Assembly (NCBI GenBank): GCA_023430065.1
Contig: JAEZCG010000001.1
Location: 1-25,631 of the forward strand
Source: Pseudomonadota bacterium
Lineage (GTDB): Bacteria > Pseudomonadota > Gammaproteobacteria > Burkholderiales > SHXO01
Length of the DNA stretch: 25,631 nucleotides
Direction: 5' to 3'
A program made the position numbers and the translations under genes. Positions 1 to 8,866 of this stretch are shown here, piece by piece. The first letter of the stretch is position 1, and every line of letters starts with the position of its first letter. Below the pieces are notes generated by a model. The model was not told where the DNA came from and did no database searches. It saw nothing but the letters and a program-made list of their open reading frames with translations.

Positions 1-913
<913 letters not shown>

Positions 914-952
914 GATGTTGTGATCCGATTGCGCGTCGCGCGGTTCCCGCGA

Positions 953-2110
953 TCACTGGCGCTTCAAGAAGTCGATCGACAGACTGCTCACCTGCTCCGA
1001 CTGCTCCTGCTGCACCCAATGCCCGGCCCCGTCGAGAAGATGCACGCCCATCATGTTCGTGCACAGCTGCGTCTGCATCGCCTCGAAATCGCCCGGCCAC
1101 TGATACACGCCCCAATCGCTCTTGCCGGCGATGAACGCCGAGGGCACGTCGATCGTCCTCCCGGAAAAGAGCTGGAACTCCGCGTTGTACGCCGGGACGA
1201 AGCGCGTGCGGTACCACTGCAGTCCGCCCTGAAAGCCGGTGCGCGCATACTCGCTGCTGTAGACGCGCATCTCGCCCTCGGTCATCCACGTACAGGCCGC
1301 GATCTCGGCCTCGCTCGGCATGAAGGGGGCGACCGTCTGCGCCATGTCCCGGTCGCGATCCATGATGTAGTAGGTCGGCATCTTCGCGAGCTCGGCGGCG
1401 GTGCGCGCGTTGAGGCGGTGGGGGACGTTGCCCTTCCAGTCCGCGCTCTTGTAGTGGTAGTAGGCGCGCATGAACGCATGCAGACCCTGCGCAGCGTTCA
1501 TCATGTCGGCGTTGGCGCTGCGCCCAGCGTAGTACCACTGGTAATGCTTGCGGGGGCGGGGCGACAGCTGCTCCAGGGTCTCGATCACGTCCTCCGCCGT
1601 AACTGCCGGCGCAGGCGCGTGGGCGGTGCCGAACGGCAGTGCCGGAATCGGTGGAATTGGCGCGCTCATCATCACCACCGAACGGAACACGTCCGGGCGG
1701 GTGAGCGCGCAATAGGCCGCCACCGGTGAACCGAAGTCGTGACCGAACACCGCGGCGACCGATCGATAGCCGAATGCATGTACCAGCGCCAGGGCATCGC
1801 GCGCGATGCCGAGCAGGTGGAAGGCGTGCAGGTCGCCGTCGTAGTCCGGGTCCCAGCCCGTGGTGCGCCCGTAGCCGCGCTGGTCGGGCGCGATGACGTG
1901 ATAGCCGGCCTGAGCCAGCGGCAGCATCACCTTGCGCCAGCTGTAGGCGAGTTCGGGAAATCCGTGCAGGAGCAGGACGCAGGCACGCCCGGGCGTCTCG
2001 AAACCCGCTTCGAGAACGTGCATGCGCAGACCGTTGACCCCGTCCACATAGCGTGAGCGGATGCCCTCGGGAAGCGGCAGTGGAAGTAGATGCGATGGAT
2101 CGGAATGCAT
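953..2110 (-). CDS. Alpha/beta-hydrolase, epoxide hydrolase-like
   Basis: 385-residue alpha/beta-hydrolase of the epoxide hydrolase / haloalkane dehalogenase group. Visible motifs are HGFPE (about 49-53, oxyanion hole), GHDFG with the Asp nucleophile at 125, a cap domain rich in Tyr (150-270), the acid Asp332 in KSDWG and the catalytic His364 in GAGHW. An Asp rather than Ser nucleophile in the HDxG context favours epoxide hydrolase over esterase. The DQRGYGRT segment (about 76-83) is also typical of that group. No signal peptide is seen, so it is probably cytoplasmic. The ATG at 2110 is the first start that keeps the whole fold. It is transcribed away from the MFS gene at 2233 and is followed by selO. 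The substrate is unknown; a fluoroacetate or haloacid dehalogenase-like role cannot be excluded. Confidence 0.85.
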   Translation of the reverse strand: MHSDPSHLLPLPLPEGIRSRYVDGVNGLRMHVLEAGFETPGRACVLLLHGFPELAYSWRKVMLPLAQAGYHVIAPDQRGYGRTTGWDPDYDGDLHAFHLLGIARDALALVHAFGYRSVAAVFGHDFGSPVAAYCALTRPDVFRSVVMMSAPIPPIPALPFGTAHAPAPAVTAEDVIETLEQLSPRPRKHYQWYYAGRSANADMMNAAQGLHAFMRAYYHYKSADWKGNVPHRLNARTAAELAKMPTYYIMDRDRDMAQTVAPFMPSEAEIAACTWMTEGEMRVYSSEYARTGFQGGLQWYRTRFVPAYNAEFQLFSGRTIDVPSAFIAGKSDWGVYQWPGDFEAMQTQLCTNMMGVHLLDGAGHWVQQEQSEQVSSLSIDFLKRQ

Positions 2111-2232
2111 GGTGGTTGGTCGTGTCGAGGACAGCGTCGGGTGCGCCTGGGTACCCCGGAAACTCGAGCGCGTAGAATACAGGCTCGCGAGGGCAGAACG
2201 GCACTGCGTGCCGCCGGCTGCCCGTCCTCACG

Positions 2233-3675
2233 TTGCCCGTTCCGCCCGTGCCGCACACCGACATCCCGCATCGGCTCGATGCACTCCCCTGGTCGCGCTG
2301 GCACTGGCGCGTGGTCATCGCGCTCGGCGTGACCTGGATCCTCGACGGGCTCGAGGTGACCATCGTCGGCGCCATCGGCCCTGCCCTGCAGCGTCCCGAA
2401 GCCCTCGGATTGAGTGCCAGCCAGATCGGCTACACCGCTTCCGCTTACATCGGCGGTGCGGTCCTGGGTGCCTTGTTCTTCGGCCGGCTCGCCGACCGTC
2501 ACGGGCGCAAGCGGCTGTTCCTGGTGACGCTCGCGGTGTATCTGGTGGCCACGCTGGCCACCGCCTTCACCTGGGATTTCACGAGTTTCGTGATCTGCCG
2601 CTTCTTTACCGGCCTGGGCATCGGCGGCGAGTATGCCGCGATCAATTCCGCCATCGACGAACTGATTCCGGCGCGCGTGCGCGGTCGCGTGAGCCTCGCG
2701 ATCAACGGCAGCTTCTGGGTGGGCGCAGCGTTCGGTGCGGGCGCCGCGGTCTTTTTGCTCGACCCGCAGTGGTTCGGACCGGAACTGGGATGGCGGGTCG
2801 CGTTCGCACTCGGCGCGGTGATGGGCATCGCCATCCTGCTCGTGCGCCGTCACCTGCCCGAGAGTCCGCGCTGGCTCGTCACGCACGGCCGTGAGGCGGA
2901 GGCCAAGGCGGTCATGCGGGCGATCGAGACCGAGATCGGCCACGAACACGGCAACGCCGTATTGCCCACGGTGGCTGTCGGCATGCGCGCGCCACCCACG
3001 CTGGGCGAGGTCTTCCGCGTGATGATCGATCATCATCGCCGGCGCGCGGTGTTCGGGCTGACGCTGATGATCGCACAGGCCTTCTTCTACAATGCCATCT
3101 TCTTCACCTATGCGCTCGTGCTCACGCGCTTCTATGGCATCGCCGATACGCGCGTGGGCCTGTTCATCGTGCCGTTTGCGATCGGCAACTTTCTCGGACC
3201 ACTCATCCTCGGACCGCTTTTCGATCACGTCGGCCGGCGCCGCATGATCGCGACCACCTATGCACTCTCGGGCATCACGTTGCTGCTCACCGCCTACGGC
3301 TTCGTGCAGGGCTGGCTCGACGCGACCACCCAGACGATGGCCTGGTCCCTCGTGTTCTTCCTGGCGTCGGCGGCCGCCAGTTCCGCCTACCTGACGGTGA
3401 GCGAGATCTTTCCCCTGGAGATGCGCGGACTGGCGATCGCGGTGTTCTACGCCGTGGGCACGGGCATCGGCGGCTTCCTCGCGCCGGCACTGTTCGGCCT
3501 GCTGATCGAGACCCAGAGCCGCACGGCCGTCGCCGGCGGCTACGTGGTGGGCGCGACGCTGGTGCTGATTGCCGCTGCCGTGGCCATCAAGCTCGGGGTA
3601 GACGCCGAGCGACGATCGCTGGAGAGCATCTCCGCGCCGCTCACCGGGTCGCACTTCTACGACCGGCTCCCCTGA
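2233..3675 (+). CDS. MFS transporter, metabolite:H+ symporter type
   Basis: About 480-residue major facilitator with roughly twelve hydrophobic helices. Helix 1 carries LDGLE, and loop 2-3 has the MFS motif GRLADRHGRKR (about 84-94). RFFTGLGIGGEY follows (about 123-136), and PESPRWL sits after helix 6. A second GPLFDHVGRRR repeat opens the C-terminal half. These features are typical of the sugar porter / aromatic acid / metabolite symporter branches, so a small carboxylate or sugar-like substrate is likely but cannot be named. The frame opens after a stop at 2173 and has no ATG before helix 1, so translation must begin at TTG 2233 or GTG 2248; neither has a clear Shine-Dalgarno sequence. It is divergent from the epoxide hydrolase-like gene and converges on the LLM oxidoreductase gene. 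A TAGAAT hexamer at 2173-2178 is a possible -10 box without a good -35. Confidence 0.88.
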   Translation: MPVPPVPHTDIPHRLDALPWSRWHWRVVIALGVTWILDGLEVTIVGAIGPALQRPEALGLSASQIGYTASAYIGGAVLGALFFGRLADRHGRKRLFLVTLAVYLVATLATAFTWDFTSFVICRFFTGLGIGGEYAAINSAIDELIPARVRGRVSLAINGSFWVGAAFGAGAAVFLLDPQWFGPELGWRVAFALGAVMGIAILLVRRHLPESPRWLVTHGREAEAKAVMRAIETEIGHEHGNAVLPTVAVGMRAPPTLGEVFRVMIDHHRRRAVFGLTLMIAQAFFYNAIFFTYALVLTRFYGIADTRVGLFIVPFAIGNFLGPLILGPLFDHVGRRRMIATTYALSGITLLLTAYGFVQGWLDATTQTMAWSLVFFLASAAASSAYLTVSEIFPLEMRGLAIAVFYAVGTGIGGFLAPALFGLLIETQSRTAVAGGYVVGATLVLIAAAVAIKLGVDAERRSLESISAPLTGSHFYDRLP

Positions 3676-3709
3676 CGGGCGCCGGTTCTCACGCTCGATT
3701 CACTTCGCC

Positions 3710-4705
3710 CTAGAGCAGCGCCTGCGCGAGCAGTTCGTAGGAGCGGTGACGCGGCGCGGGCTCGTAGGTCCAGGTGACGATCACCAGCTCGTCGAGGTCG
3801 AGGCGCTGAGCCAGTTCCCGCAGGCGAGTCGCGACCTGCTCACCGGTACCGACGAAGGCCTTGCTGCGCACGCGTTCGATCACCGCACGTTCGGCGTCCG
3901 TGTAGGGATACGTCTCGGCATACTCCGGCGGCACCAGCGGTTCGCGGATGCCCTTCTCGAACCCGACGCGCCAGTACTCGCGTGTCTTCAGTTGATGGCG
4001 CGCCTCCGCCTCGGTGTCGGCAGCCAGCGCCCACACGCAGATCGTGGCCTGCGGCGCCGGATACGCATCGCTGGGACGGAAGTTACGGCGGTACAGGTCG
4101 AGCGCGGCCTCGGTGCCGTGGCCGTCGGTGAAGAAGTAGGCGTAGGCGTAGGGCAAGCCGAAGTAGGCGGCCAGCTGTGCACCGTAGTCGGAACTGCCCA
4201 GGATCCACATTTCGGGACCGGTGGGACCGGTGGGGTGTGCCTTGATGGTACGGAACGGATGATCGGCGGGCAGCGGCAGGTCGTTCACCCACGCGTGCAG
4301 GTCACGCACCTGGGCGGGAAAATCCTCCGCTGCGTTCGAGTAGGGATTGAGGGCCATGGCGGTGAGCCGATCGGTGCCCGGCGCCCGCCCCAGCCCGAGG
4401 TCGATGCGGCCGGGCGCGATCGCCTCGAGGATGCGGAACTGCTCGGCCACCTTCAGCGCCGAGTAATGCGGGAGCATGACCCCGGCGCTGCCTACGCGGA
4501 TGCGCTGTGTCGTCGCGGCGATGGCGGCCATCAGCACCTCGGGCGCCGTGCCCACGATGCTGTCGCTCGCATGGTGCTCGGACACCCAGTAGCGGTGATA
4601 GCCCAGCTGCTCGCAGTGTCGGGCGAGCGCGAGGGTCTCGCGGATCGCGACGTCCTGCGTCTTGTCACGCGCGGAGGTCGATTGGTCGAGGACGGATAAC
4701 TTCAT
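3710..4705 (-). CDS. LLM-class flavin-dependent oxidoreductase (luciferase-like, group 1)
   Basis: 331-residue TIM-barrel protein of the bacterial luciferase-like family. It matches the 'luciferase family oxidoreductase, group 1' (MsnO8/YhbW-like) pattern: MKLSVLDQS at the N-terminus, LGYHRYWVSEHH (about 34-45), IRVGSAGVMLPHYSALKVAEQF (positions 69-90) and APGRIDLGLGRAPGTD (97-112). Such enzymes use reduced flavin, and many members have unknown substrates. The length is normal for the group. The ATG at 4705 is the natural N-terminus; the ribosome site is weak. The gene is divergent from the SDR at 4807 and converges with the MFS gene, 34 bases between their stop codons. No function can be given beyond likely monooxygenase or flavin-dependent oxidoreductase. 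Confidence 0.9.
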   Translation of the reverse strand: MKLSVLDQSTSARDKTQDVAIRETLALARHCEQLGYHRYWVSEHHASDSIVGTAPEVLMAAIAATTQRIRVGSAGVMLPHYSALKVAEQFRILEAIAPGRIDLGLGRAPGTDRLTAMALNPYSNAAEDFPAQVRDLHAWVNDLPLPADHPFRTIKAHPTGPTGPEMWILGSSDYGAQLAAYFGLPYAYAYFFTDGHGTEAALDLYRRNFRPSDAYPAPQATICVWALAADTEAEARHQLKTREYWRVGFEKGIREPLVPPEYAETYPYTDAERAVIERVRSKAFVGTGEQVATRLRELAQRLDLDELVIVTWTYEPAPRHRSYELLAQALL

Positions 4706-4767
4706 GCGCTTGCTCGGTGTCGGTCGGACAGCTTACCCCAAGGCGACGGGTCAGTAGCCTCCCCGCC

Positions 4768-4773
4768 TATAAT
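4768..4773 (+). promoter_or_regulatory. Candidate -10 box for the SDR/Gfo-Idh operon
   Basis: A perfect TATAAT lies 33 bases upstream of the GTG start at 4807, in the 101-bp divergent spacer. No convincing -35 hexamer occurs at 16-18 bp (GACGGG at 17 bp), so an activator may be needed or the match may be chance. Confidence 0.4.
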
Positions 4774-4806
4774 TCATCACTTTCCTCCACTGCACAGGAA
4801 ACGACC

Positions 4807-5562
4807 GTGACGATCGATCTGAGCGGCAGGCGCGTGGTGGTGTGCGGCGGCAGCCGAGGCATCGGCAGATCCATCGCCCTGGCCTTCGCGCACGCGGGAG
4901 CCGATGTGTCCACGTGCGCGCGCGGTGCGGCAGCACTGGGGAGGGTGCACCGGGAGCTGGAGGCAGCCGGCCGCAAGGTGCACACCGCCACCTGCGACCT
5001 GGCGAGCAGGGTCGACGTGGCGCGTTACGTGGAGGAGGCTGCCCGCACACTCGGCGGACTCGACGTGCTGGTGAACAACGCCTCGGGATTCGGCATGGGC
5101 AACGACGAGGCCGCCTGGCAGGCCGGGCTGGACGTCGACGTGATGGCCACTGTGCGTGCGTCCACCGCCGCCGAGCCGCATCTGGTCGCCTCGGGCGCCG
5201 GTGCGATCGTGAATGTGTCGTCGATCTCCGGCTTCCGTGCATCCACCCGCACACCCGCGTATGCGGCGGTGAAGGCCGCCGTCATCCAGTACACGAGTTC
5301 ACAGGCGGCGCTGCTTGCGCGCAAGGGCGTGCGCGTGAATTGCGTCGCGCCGGGTTCGATCGAGTTCGCCGGCGGGCTGTGGGACCAGCGCCGGACCAGC
5401 GCGCCTGATCTGTACCAGGCAGTCCTGCGCAGCATTCCGTTCGGGCGCATGGGTCGGCCGGAGGAAGTGGCGAATCTCGTCGTGTTCCTGGCCTCGCCCC
5501 TGGCAAGCTGGATCACCGGCCAGACGATATGCGTCGATGGTGGACAGTTGCTGGGTGCGTAG
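4807..5562 (+). CDS. SDR-family NAD(P)-dependent oxidoreductase
   Basis: 251-residue classical short-chain dehydrogenase/reductase. Motifs in order: GGSRGIG (14-20) for the cofactor, NNAS (90-93), catalytic Ser139, and Tyr152-x-x-x-Lys156 in YAAVK. A C-terminal ITGQTICVDGG follows. The GTG at 4807 is chosen because it gives the normal SDR length and has AGGAAA at 4796-4801 at proper spacing; the longer frame upstream runs into the divergent LLM gene. The stop is 14 bases before the next gene, whose ribosome site lies in that gap, so the two form an operon. SDRs of this shape oxidise secondary alcohols or reduce ketones of sugars, steroids or acyl chains. The neighbouring Gfo/Idh and enolase-superfamily genes suggest a sugar or polyol substrate, but this is inference. 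Confidence 0.92.
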   Translation: MTIDLSGRRVVVCGGSRGIGRSIALAFAHAGADVSTCARGAAALGRVHRELEAAGRKVHTATCDLASRVDVARYVEEAARTLGGLDVLVNNASGFGMGNDEAAWQAGLDVDVMATVRASTAAEPHLVASGAGAIVNVSSISGFRASTRTPAYAAVKAAVIQYTSSQAALLARKGVRVNCVAPGSIEFAGGLWDQRRTSAPDLYQAVLRSIPFGRMGRPEEVANLVVFLASPLASWITGQTICVDGGQLLGA

Positions 5563-5576
5563 GGGAAGGACACCCG

Positions 5577-6839
5577 ATGGCGAGCGGGCGGCACACGCTG
5601 TTGATCGCAGATCCGGGGCATTTTCACGCTGCGCTCGCCCTGCGCCGGCAGCACCCGCGCCTGGACGAGAACGTTTACGTCTACGCCGACTACGGCCCGG
5701 ACCTCGATCGCTTCCTCACCCTCGTGGAGGCGTTCAACGCCGGCTCGCACTCGCCCACGCACTGGCGACTGCATGTGTACCGCGGGCACGACTGGCTGGC
5801 CCGCCTGCTCGCGGCGCCGCCGGGTCGGGTGGCTCTGGTGGCCGGACGGAATGATGCCAAGATGGATCTGATCCGGAGCTTGCACGCAGCGGGGTTGCAC
5901 GTCCTGGCGGACAAGCCGTGGGTGATCGATGCCGCCCAGCTCGACGCGCTCCGGTCCGTATGCGGAACCGGCCCGCTGGCAATGGACATCATGACCGAAC
6001 GCCACGACACTGCGGCGCAGATGATGCGTGCACTGATGGCCGATGCGCGCCTGTTCGGCGCACCGCTGTCGCTTGCGCTGCGCAGCGTGCACCACCTGTA
6101 CAAGCTGGTGAACGGCCGCCCGCTGGTGCGCCCAGCCTGGTATTTCGACACCGCAGTCCAGGGCGAGGGCATCGGCGACGTCAATACGCACCTCGCCGAC
6201 CTCGTGCAATGGATGCTGGGCGACGATCGACCGTACGACTACCCGCGTGACGTGACGCTGATTGCGGCGCGCCAGTGGCCGACCGCAGTGACACTCGAGC
6301 GCTTCCGGCAGATCACCGGATTGGACGCCTTCCCGGACACCGTGCGTGCCCATATCGAGGGCGACAGGTTGCAGTTTCTGTGCAATGGCAGCGTGTGCTA
6401 CCGCTTGCGTGGGATAACGGTGGAGTTGGAGGCGACCTGGGAACTCGCGATTGCGCAGGGCGGCGGCGACACGCACCGCTTCCTGGCGCATGGCACGCAT
6501 GCAGATATCGAGGTGCGTCTGGACGCCGGCACGCGATTCAGAACCGCCCTCACACTGCGTCCGCGGACCTCCGATGGCGGCTACGCCGCGGCACTGGAAC
6601 GGACAGTCGCCGCCCTGCAGGATCGCTTCCCCGGAGTGACCGTCCTACCCGTCGGTGCCGAGTACCGCCTCGAGATTCCCGACGCCTTGCGCAGCACGCA
6701 CGAGGAGCACTTCGCGGTCGTGCTCGACGACTTCATCGCCTGCGTGGACGCCGGCACCTGGCCGGCGCATATCGGACCGGACCTCGTCACCAAGTACACG
6801 CTGCTGCAGCAGGCGCGCGAGTTGTCCCGCGCGCATTGA
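5577..6839 (+). CDS. Gfo/Idh/MocA-type oxidoreductase with Oxidoreduct_C-like domain
   Basis: 420-residue protein whose N-terminal Rossmann-like domain starts LLIADPGHFHAAL (about 8-20) and continues to LADKPW (110-115), the family's E/DKP signature. The DPGHFH start replaces the canonical GxGxxG loop. It is characteristic of a distinct putative-oxidoreductase branch whose C-terminal half (about 150-420 here) is a separate conserved domain. HHLYKLVNGRP and the WYFDT-x-VQGEGIGDVNTHLADLVQW stretch (205-228) probably line the active site. The ATG at 5577 is preceded by GGGGAAGGA, an excellent ribosome site, 14 bases after the SDR stop. Members of the Gfo/Idh/MocA superfamily act on sugars, inositols and related polyols with NAD(P). 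The substrate here is unknown. The gene converges on the SDR at 6849-7553 with only 9 bases between. Confidence 0.85.
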   Translation: MASGRHTLLIADPGHFHAALALRRQHPRLDENVYVYADYGPDLDRFLTLVEAFNAGSHSPTHWRLHVYRGHDWLARLLAAPPGRVALVAGRNDAKMDLIRSLHAAGLHVLADKPWVIDAAQLDALRSVCGTGPLAMDIMTERHDTAAQMMRALMADARLFGAPLSLALRSVHHLYKLVNGRPLVRPAWYFDTAVQGEGIGDVNTHLADLVQWMLGDDRPYDYPRDVTLIAARQWPTAVTLERFRQITGLDAFPDTVRAHIEGDRLQFLCNGSVCYRLRGITVELEATWELAIAQGGGDTHRFLAHGTHADIEVRLDAGTRFRTALTLRPRTSDGGYAAALERTVAALQDRFPGVTVLPVGAEYRLEIPDALRSTHEEHFAVVLDDFIACVDAGTWPAHIGPDLVTKYTLLQQARELSRAH

Positions 6840-6848
6840 GAACCGCCT

Positions 6849-7553
6849 CTAGACCCTGCCCGCGACGGGCAGGAGTGCGCCGGTGATGGCCTGGGCGCGC
6901 TCGGAGAGCAGGAACACCACGACATCGGCGATCTGCTCCGGCTTGACCCAGCGGCCGAAGTCCGCATTCGGCATGTCGGCTCGGTTGGCGGCCGTGTCGA
7001 TGATCGACGGCAGCACGGCGTTGACACATACGCCGCGATCCTTCAGTTCCTCGGCGAGCGCCTCCGTTAGCTTCGCCACGCCGGCCTTCGACGCGGCGTA
7101 GGCACCCATGCCCACACCCGCCTTGGCTGCCGCACCCGCGCCGATGTTCACGATGCGTCCGCCTCCGCGTTCGAGCAGATGCGGCAATGCCGCCTGCGTG
7201 GCACTGACCGCGGTGCGCAGGTTGATCTGGTACATCGCGTCCCAGGTCTCGATCGATCCGTCCTCCACCTTCTCCCAGCTGAAGCCGCCGGCGACGTTGA
7301 CCAATGCATCCAGCCGACCGAACTGTTCGACGGTTCTGCGCATCACCACACCAGCCGACTCACTCGAGCCTAGATCGACACCGCCGAGGGCCAGCGCGGC
7401 GGCGAGGTTGGAAGGCGCGCGCGAGGCATCGGCGCGATCGATGAGGGCGACCTCTGCGCCTGCCGCCAGCGCGGCGCGCCCCACGCTGGCGCCCAGGCTT
7501 CCGAAGCCGCCGGTGACGGCCACCACCTTGCCGGTCAGATCCAGAGAAACCAT
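6849..7553 (-). CDS. SDR-family protein lacking the usual catalytic Ser
   Basis: 234-residue SDR. The cofactor loop is TGGFGSLG (14-21), NVAG lies at 86-89 and the Tyr152/Lys156 pair is in YAASK. The position 13 residues before Tyr152, where the catalytic Ser normally sits, is Ala139 in RIVNIGAGAAAK, so the usual Ser-Tyr-Lys triad is incomplete. The C-terminus ITGALLPVAG replaces the common DGG ending. The ATG at 7553 has GGGGAG upstream at suitable spacing. A longer frame would overlap the enolase-superfamily gene by more than 80 bases and is unlikely. The gene lies 23 bases downstream of that gene on the same strand, so it probably shares its operon and acts on its product or on a related sugar acid. 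It may use another residue for catalysis or be a divergent reductase. Confidence 0.88.
   Translation of the reverse strand: MVSLDLTGKVVAVTGGFGSLGASVGRAALAAGAEVALIDRADASRAPSNLAAALALGGVDLGSSESAGVVMRRTVEQFGRLDALVNVAGGFSWEKVEDGSIETWDAMYQINLRTAVSATQAALPHLLERGGGRIVNIGAGAAAKAGVGMGAYAASKAGVAKLTEALAEELKDRGVCVNAVLPSIIDTAANRADMPNADFGRWVKPEQIADVVVFLLSERAQAITGALLPVAGRV
6856..6872. other. Perfect 7-bp stem-loop at a convergent gene junction
   Basis: CTGCCCG-CGA-CGGGCAG sits within the last codons of the minus-strand SDR and just past the stop of the plus-strand Gfo/Idh gene. It could slow polymerase leaving the plus-strand operon, but no T-tract follows it on that strand. It may simply be coding sequence. 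Confidence 0.3.
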
Positions 7554-7576
7554 CTCCGCTCCCCGTTTCTGCCGCG

Positions 7577-8782
7577 TCACGAACTGCGACGGCTGATCAG
7601 ACCGATGGACTCCTTCGGCGGGTGCTTCTTCAGGCCCTCCTCGTTCGGCTCGATCCCCCATCCGGGCCGCTTGGGCAAGACGAGGTGACCGTCGACGAAT
7701 TCCGGCACGTGCGTGAACAGCTCATGGTCCCATTCGGGACGGTCGATGTCCGTTTCCATGATGCGCAGGTTGGGCACGGCGGCGCAGAAATGCGCGTTCA
7801 TCATCGTGCACAGGTGTCCGTAGAAGTTGTGCGGCGCCACGTTGACTTCGTACGCATCGGCCGCAGCCGCGATCTTCATGGACTGCCACACGCCGTTCCA
7901 GGGCGTATCGACGATGGCCACGTCCATCGCCTGCGCGTGGAAGTACGGCAGGAACTCCCCCAGGCCCAGCAGCGTCTCGCAGGAGCTGATGGGATGCGGG
8001 CTGTGACTGCGGATGTAGGCCAGGGCCTGCGCATTGAAGCTGTCGATCTCGACCCAGAAGATGTCCAGATCCTCGATCGCACGCAGGATCTTCAGGTAGC
8101 CCTCGGTCTTGGCGTTGAAGTTGAGGTCGAGCAGGATGTCCACATCGGGTCCTGCCCCGTCGCGCAACGCCTCCAGGTGCGACACGAGGTCGCGCAACAC
8201 CTTTCGCTCGACGTTCAGGCCGGGCTCGAACGGCGTGCCGAAGCCGGGTCGCCAACCGCTCGCGTTCCTGCCCTGCCCGTCGTAGGTGAAGATGTTGGTC
8301 TTGAGCGCGGTGAAGCCTTTCTCGCGCACTTCGCGACCGAGAGCCTTGACGCCGTCCAGATCGGTGATCGCCGGCTTGTACACCTGCGGCAGGCTGATGC
8401 GCCACGTCGCGCAGTGCGACCAGTAGACACGGATGCGATCGCGCACCATGCCGCCCAGAAGCTCGTAGACCGGTACGCCGAGGCCCTTGGCCTTGGCGTC
8501 GAGCAGTGCGTTCTCGATCGCCCCGAGCGCCAGCGCCACGATACCTCCCGCCGCCGGCCGGGTGACCGTGTACAGCTCGTTGTAGAGGCGTTCGTGGGCG
8601 TTCACGTCCTGGCCGAGGATGCGCGCGGTGAGCCGCTGGATCACAGTGCCCACTCCCGGTGCGCCGAAGCCTTCGTCGAACTCGCTCCAGCCGACGATGC
8701 CGCTGTCGGTGGTGATCTTGCAGAAGTGGTAGTTGCGCCAGCCCGCGTCGCAGGACAGGGTTTCGATGCTCTTGATCTTCAC
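7577..8782 (-). CDS. Mandelate racemase/muconate lactonizing enzyme family protein (enolase superfamily)
   Basis: 401-residue enolase-superfamily enzyme: an alpha+beta capping domain (1-130), then a TIM barrel. Mg2+ ligands are Asp219 (LLDLN), Glu245 (WVEID) and Glu269 (SCETLLG). The His318 (VAPHNFYG) / Asp292 (VDTPWNG) dyad aligns with the mandelate racemase general base. On the other face Lys161 is present but the second Lys of the KxK motif is Asn163, so one-base dehydration of a sugar acid is more likely than 1,1-proton-transfer racemisation. It probably dehydrates an aldonate or uronate; the exact substrate is unknown. Translation starts at GTG 8780-8782, with AGGAGGAG six bases upstream. 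The SDR gene follows after 23 bases. The aminotransferase gene is divergent across an 84-bp spacer. Confidence 0.9.
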   Translation of the reverse strand: MKIKSIETLSCDAGWRNYHFCKITTDSGIVGWSEFDEGFGAPGVGTVIQRLTARILGQDVNAHERLYNELYTVTRPAAGGIVALALGAIENALLDAKAKGLGVPVYELLGGMVRDRIRVYWSHCATWRISLPQVYKPAITDLDGVKALGREVREKGFTALKTNIFTYDGQGRNASGWRPGFGTPFEPGLNVERKVLRDLVSHLEALRDGAGPDVDILLDLNFNAKTEGYLKILRAIEDLDIFWVEIDSFNAQALAYIRSHSPHPISSCETLLGLGEFLPYFHAQAMDVAIVDTPWNGVWQSMKIAAAADAYEVNVAPHNFYGHLCTMMNAHFCAAVPNLRIMETDIDRPEWDHELFTHVPEFVDGHLVLPKRPGWGIEPNEEGLKKHPPKESIGLISRRSS

Positions 8783-8788
8783 GTCAGT

Positions 8789-8796
8789 CTCCTCCT
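8789..8796 (-). promoter_or_regulatory. Strong ribosome binding site fixing a GTG start
   Basis: AGGAGGAG on the minus strand, six bases before the GTG at 8782. It decides the start of the enolase-superfamily gene, which has no ATG at that position. Confidence 0.85.
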
Positions 8797-8866
8797 GTCG
8801 TTTGCGCTATCGTATCCCGAATCGACCAACCGCCCTTTGATTCAACCAGAAGAACGATCCCCCCAG

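Noticed and set aside
1927..3654. A 575-codon minus frame opposite the MFS gene
   Set aside because: The plus strand encodes an obvious 12-helix transporter; the minus frame is its complement.
3676..3709. Terminator between the convergent MFS and LLM genes
   Set aside because: Only a weak GGGCG/CGCCC pairing and no T-tract.
7622..8866. Upstream extension of the aminotransferase frame over the enolase-superfamily gene
   Set aside because: The extension is antisense to a well-conserved gene, and aminotransferase homology begins at the ATG at 8867.
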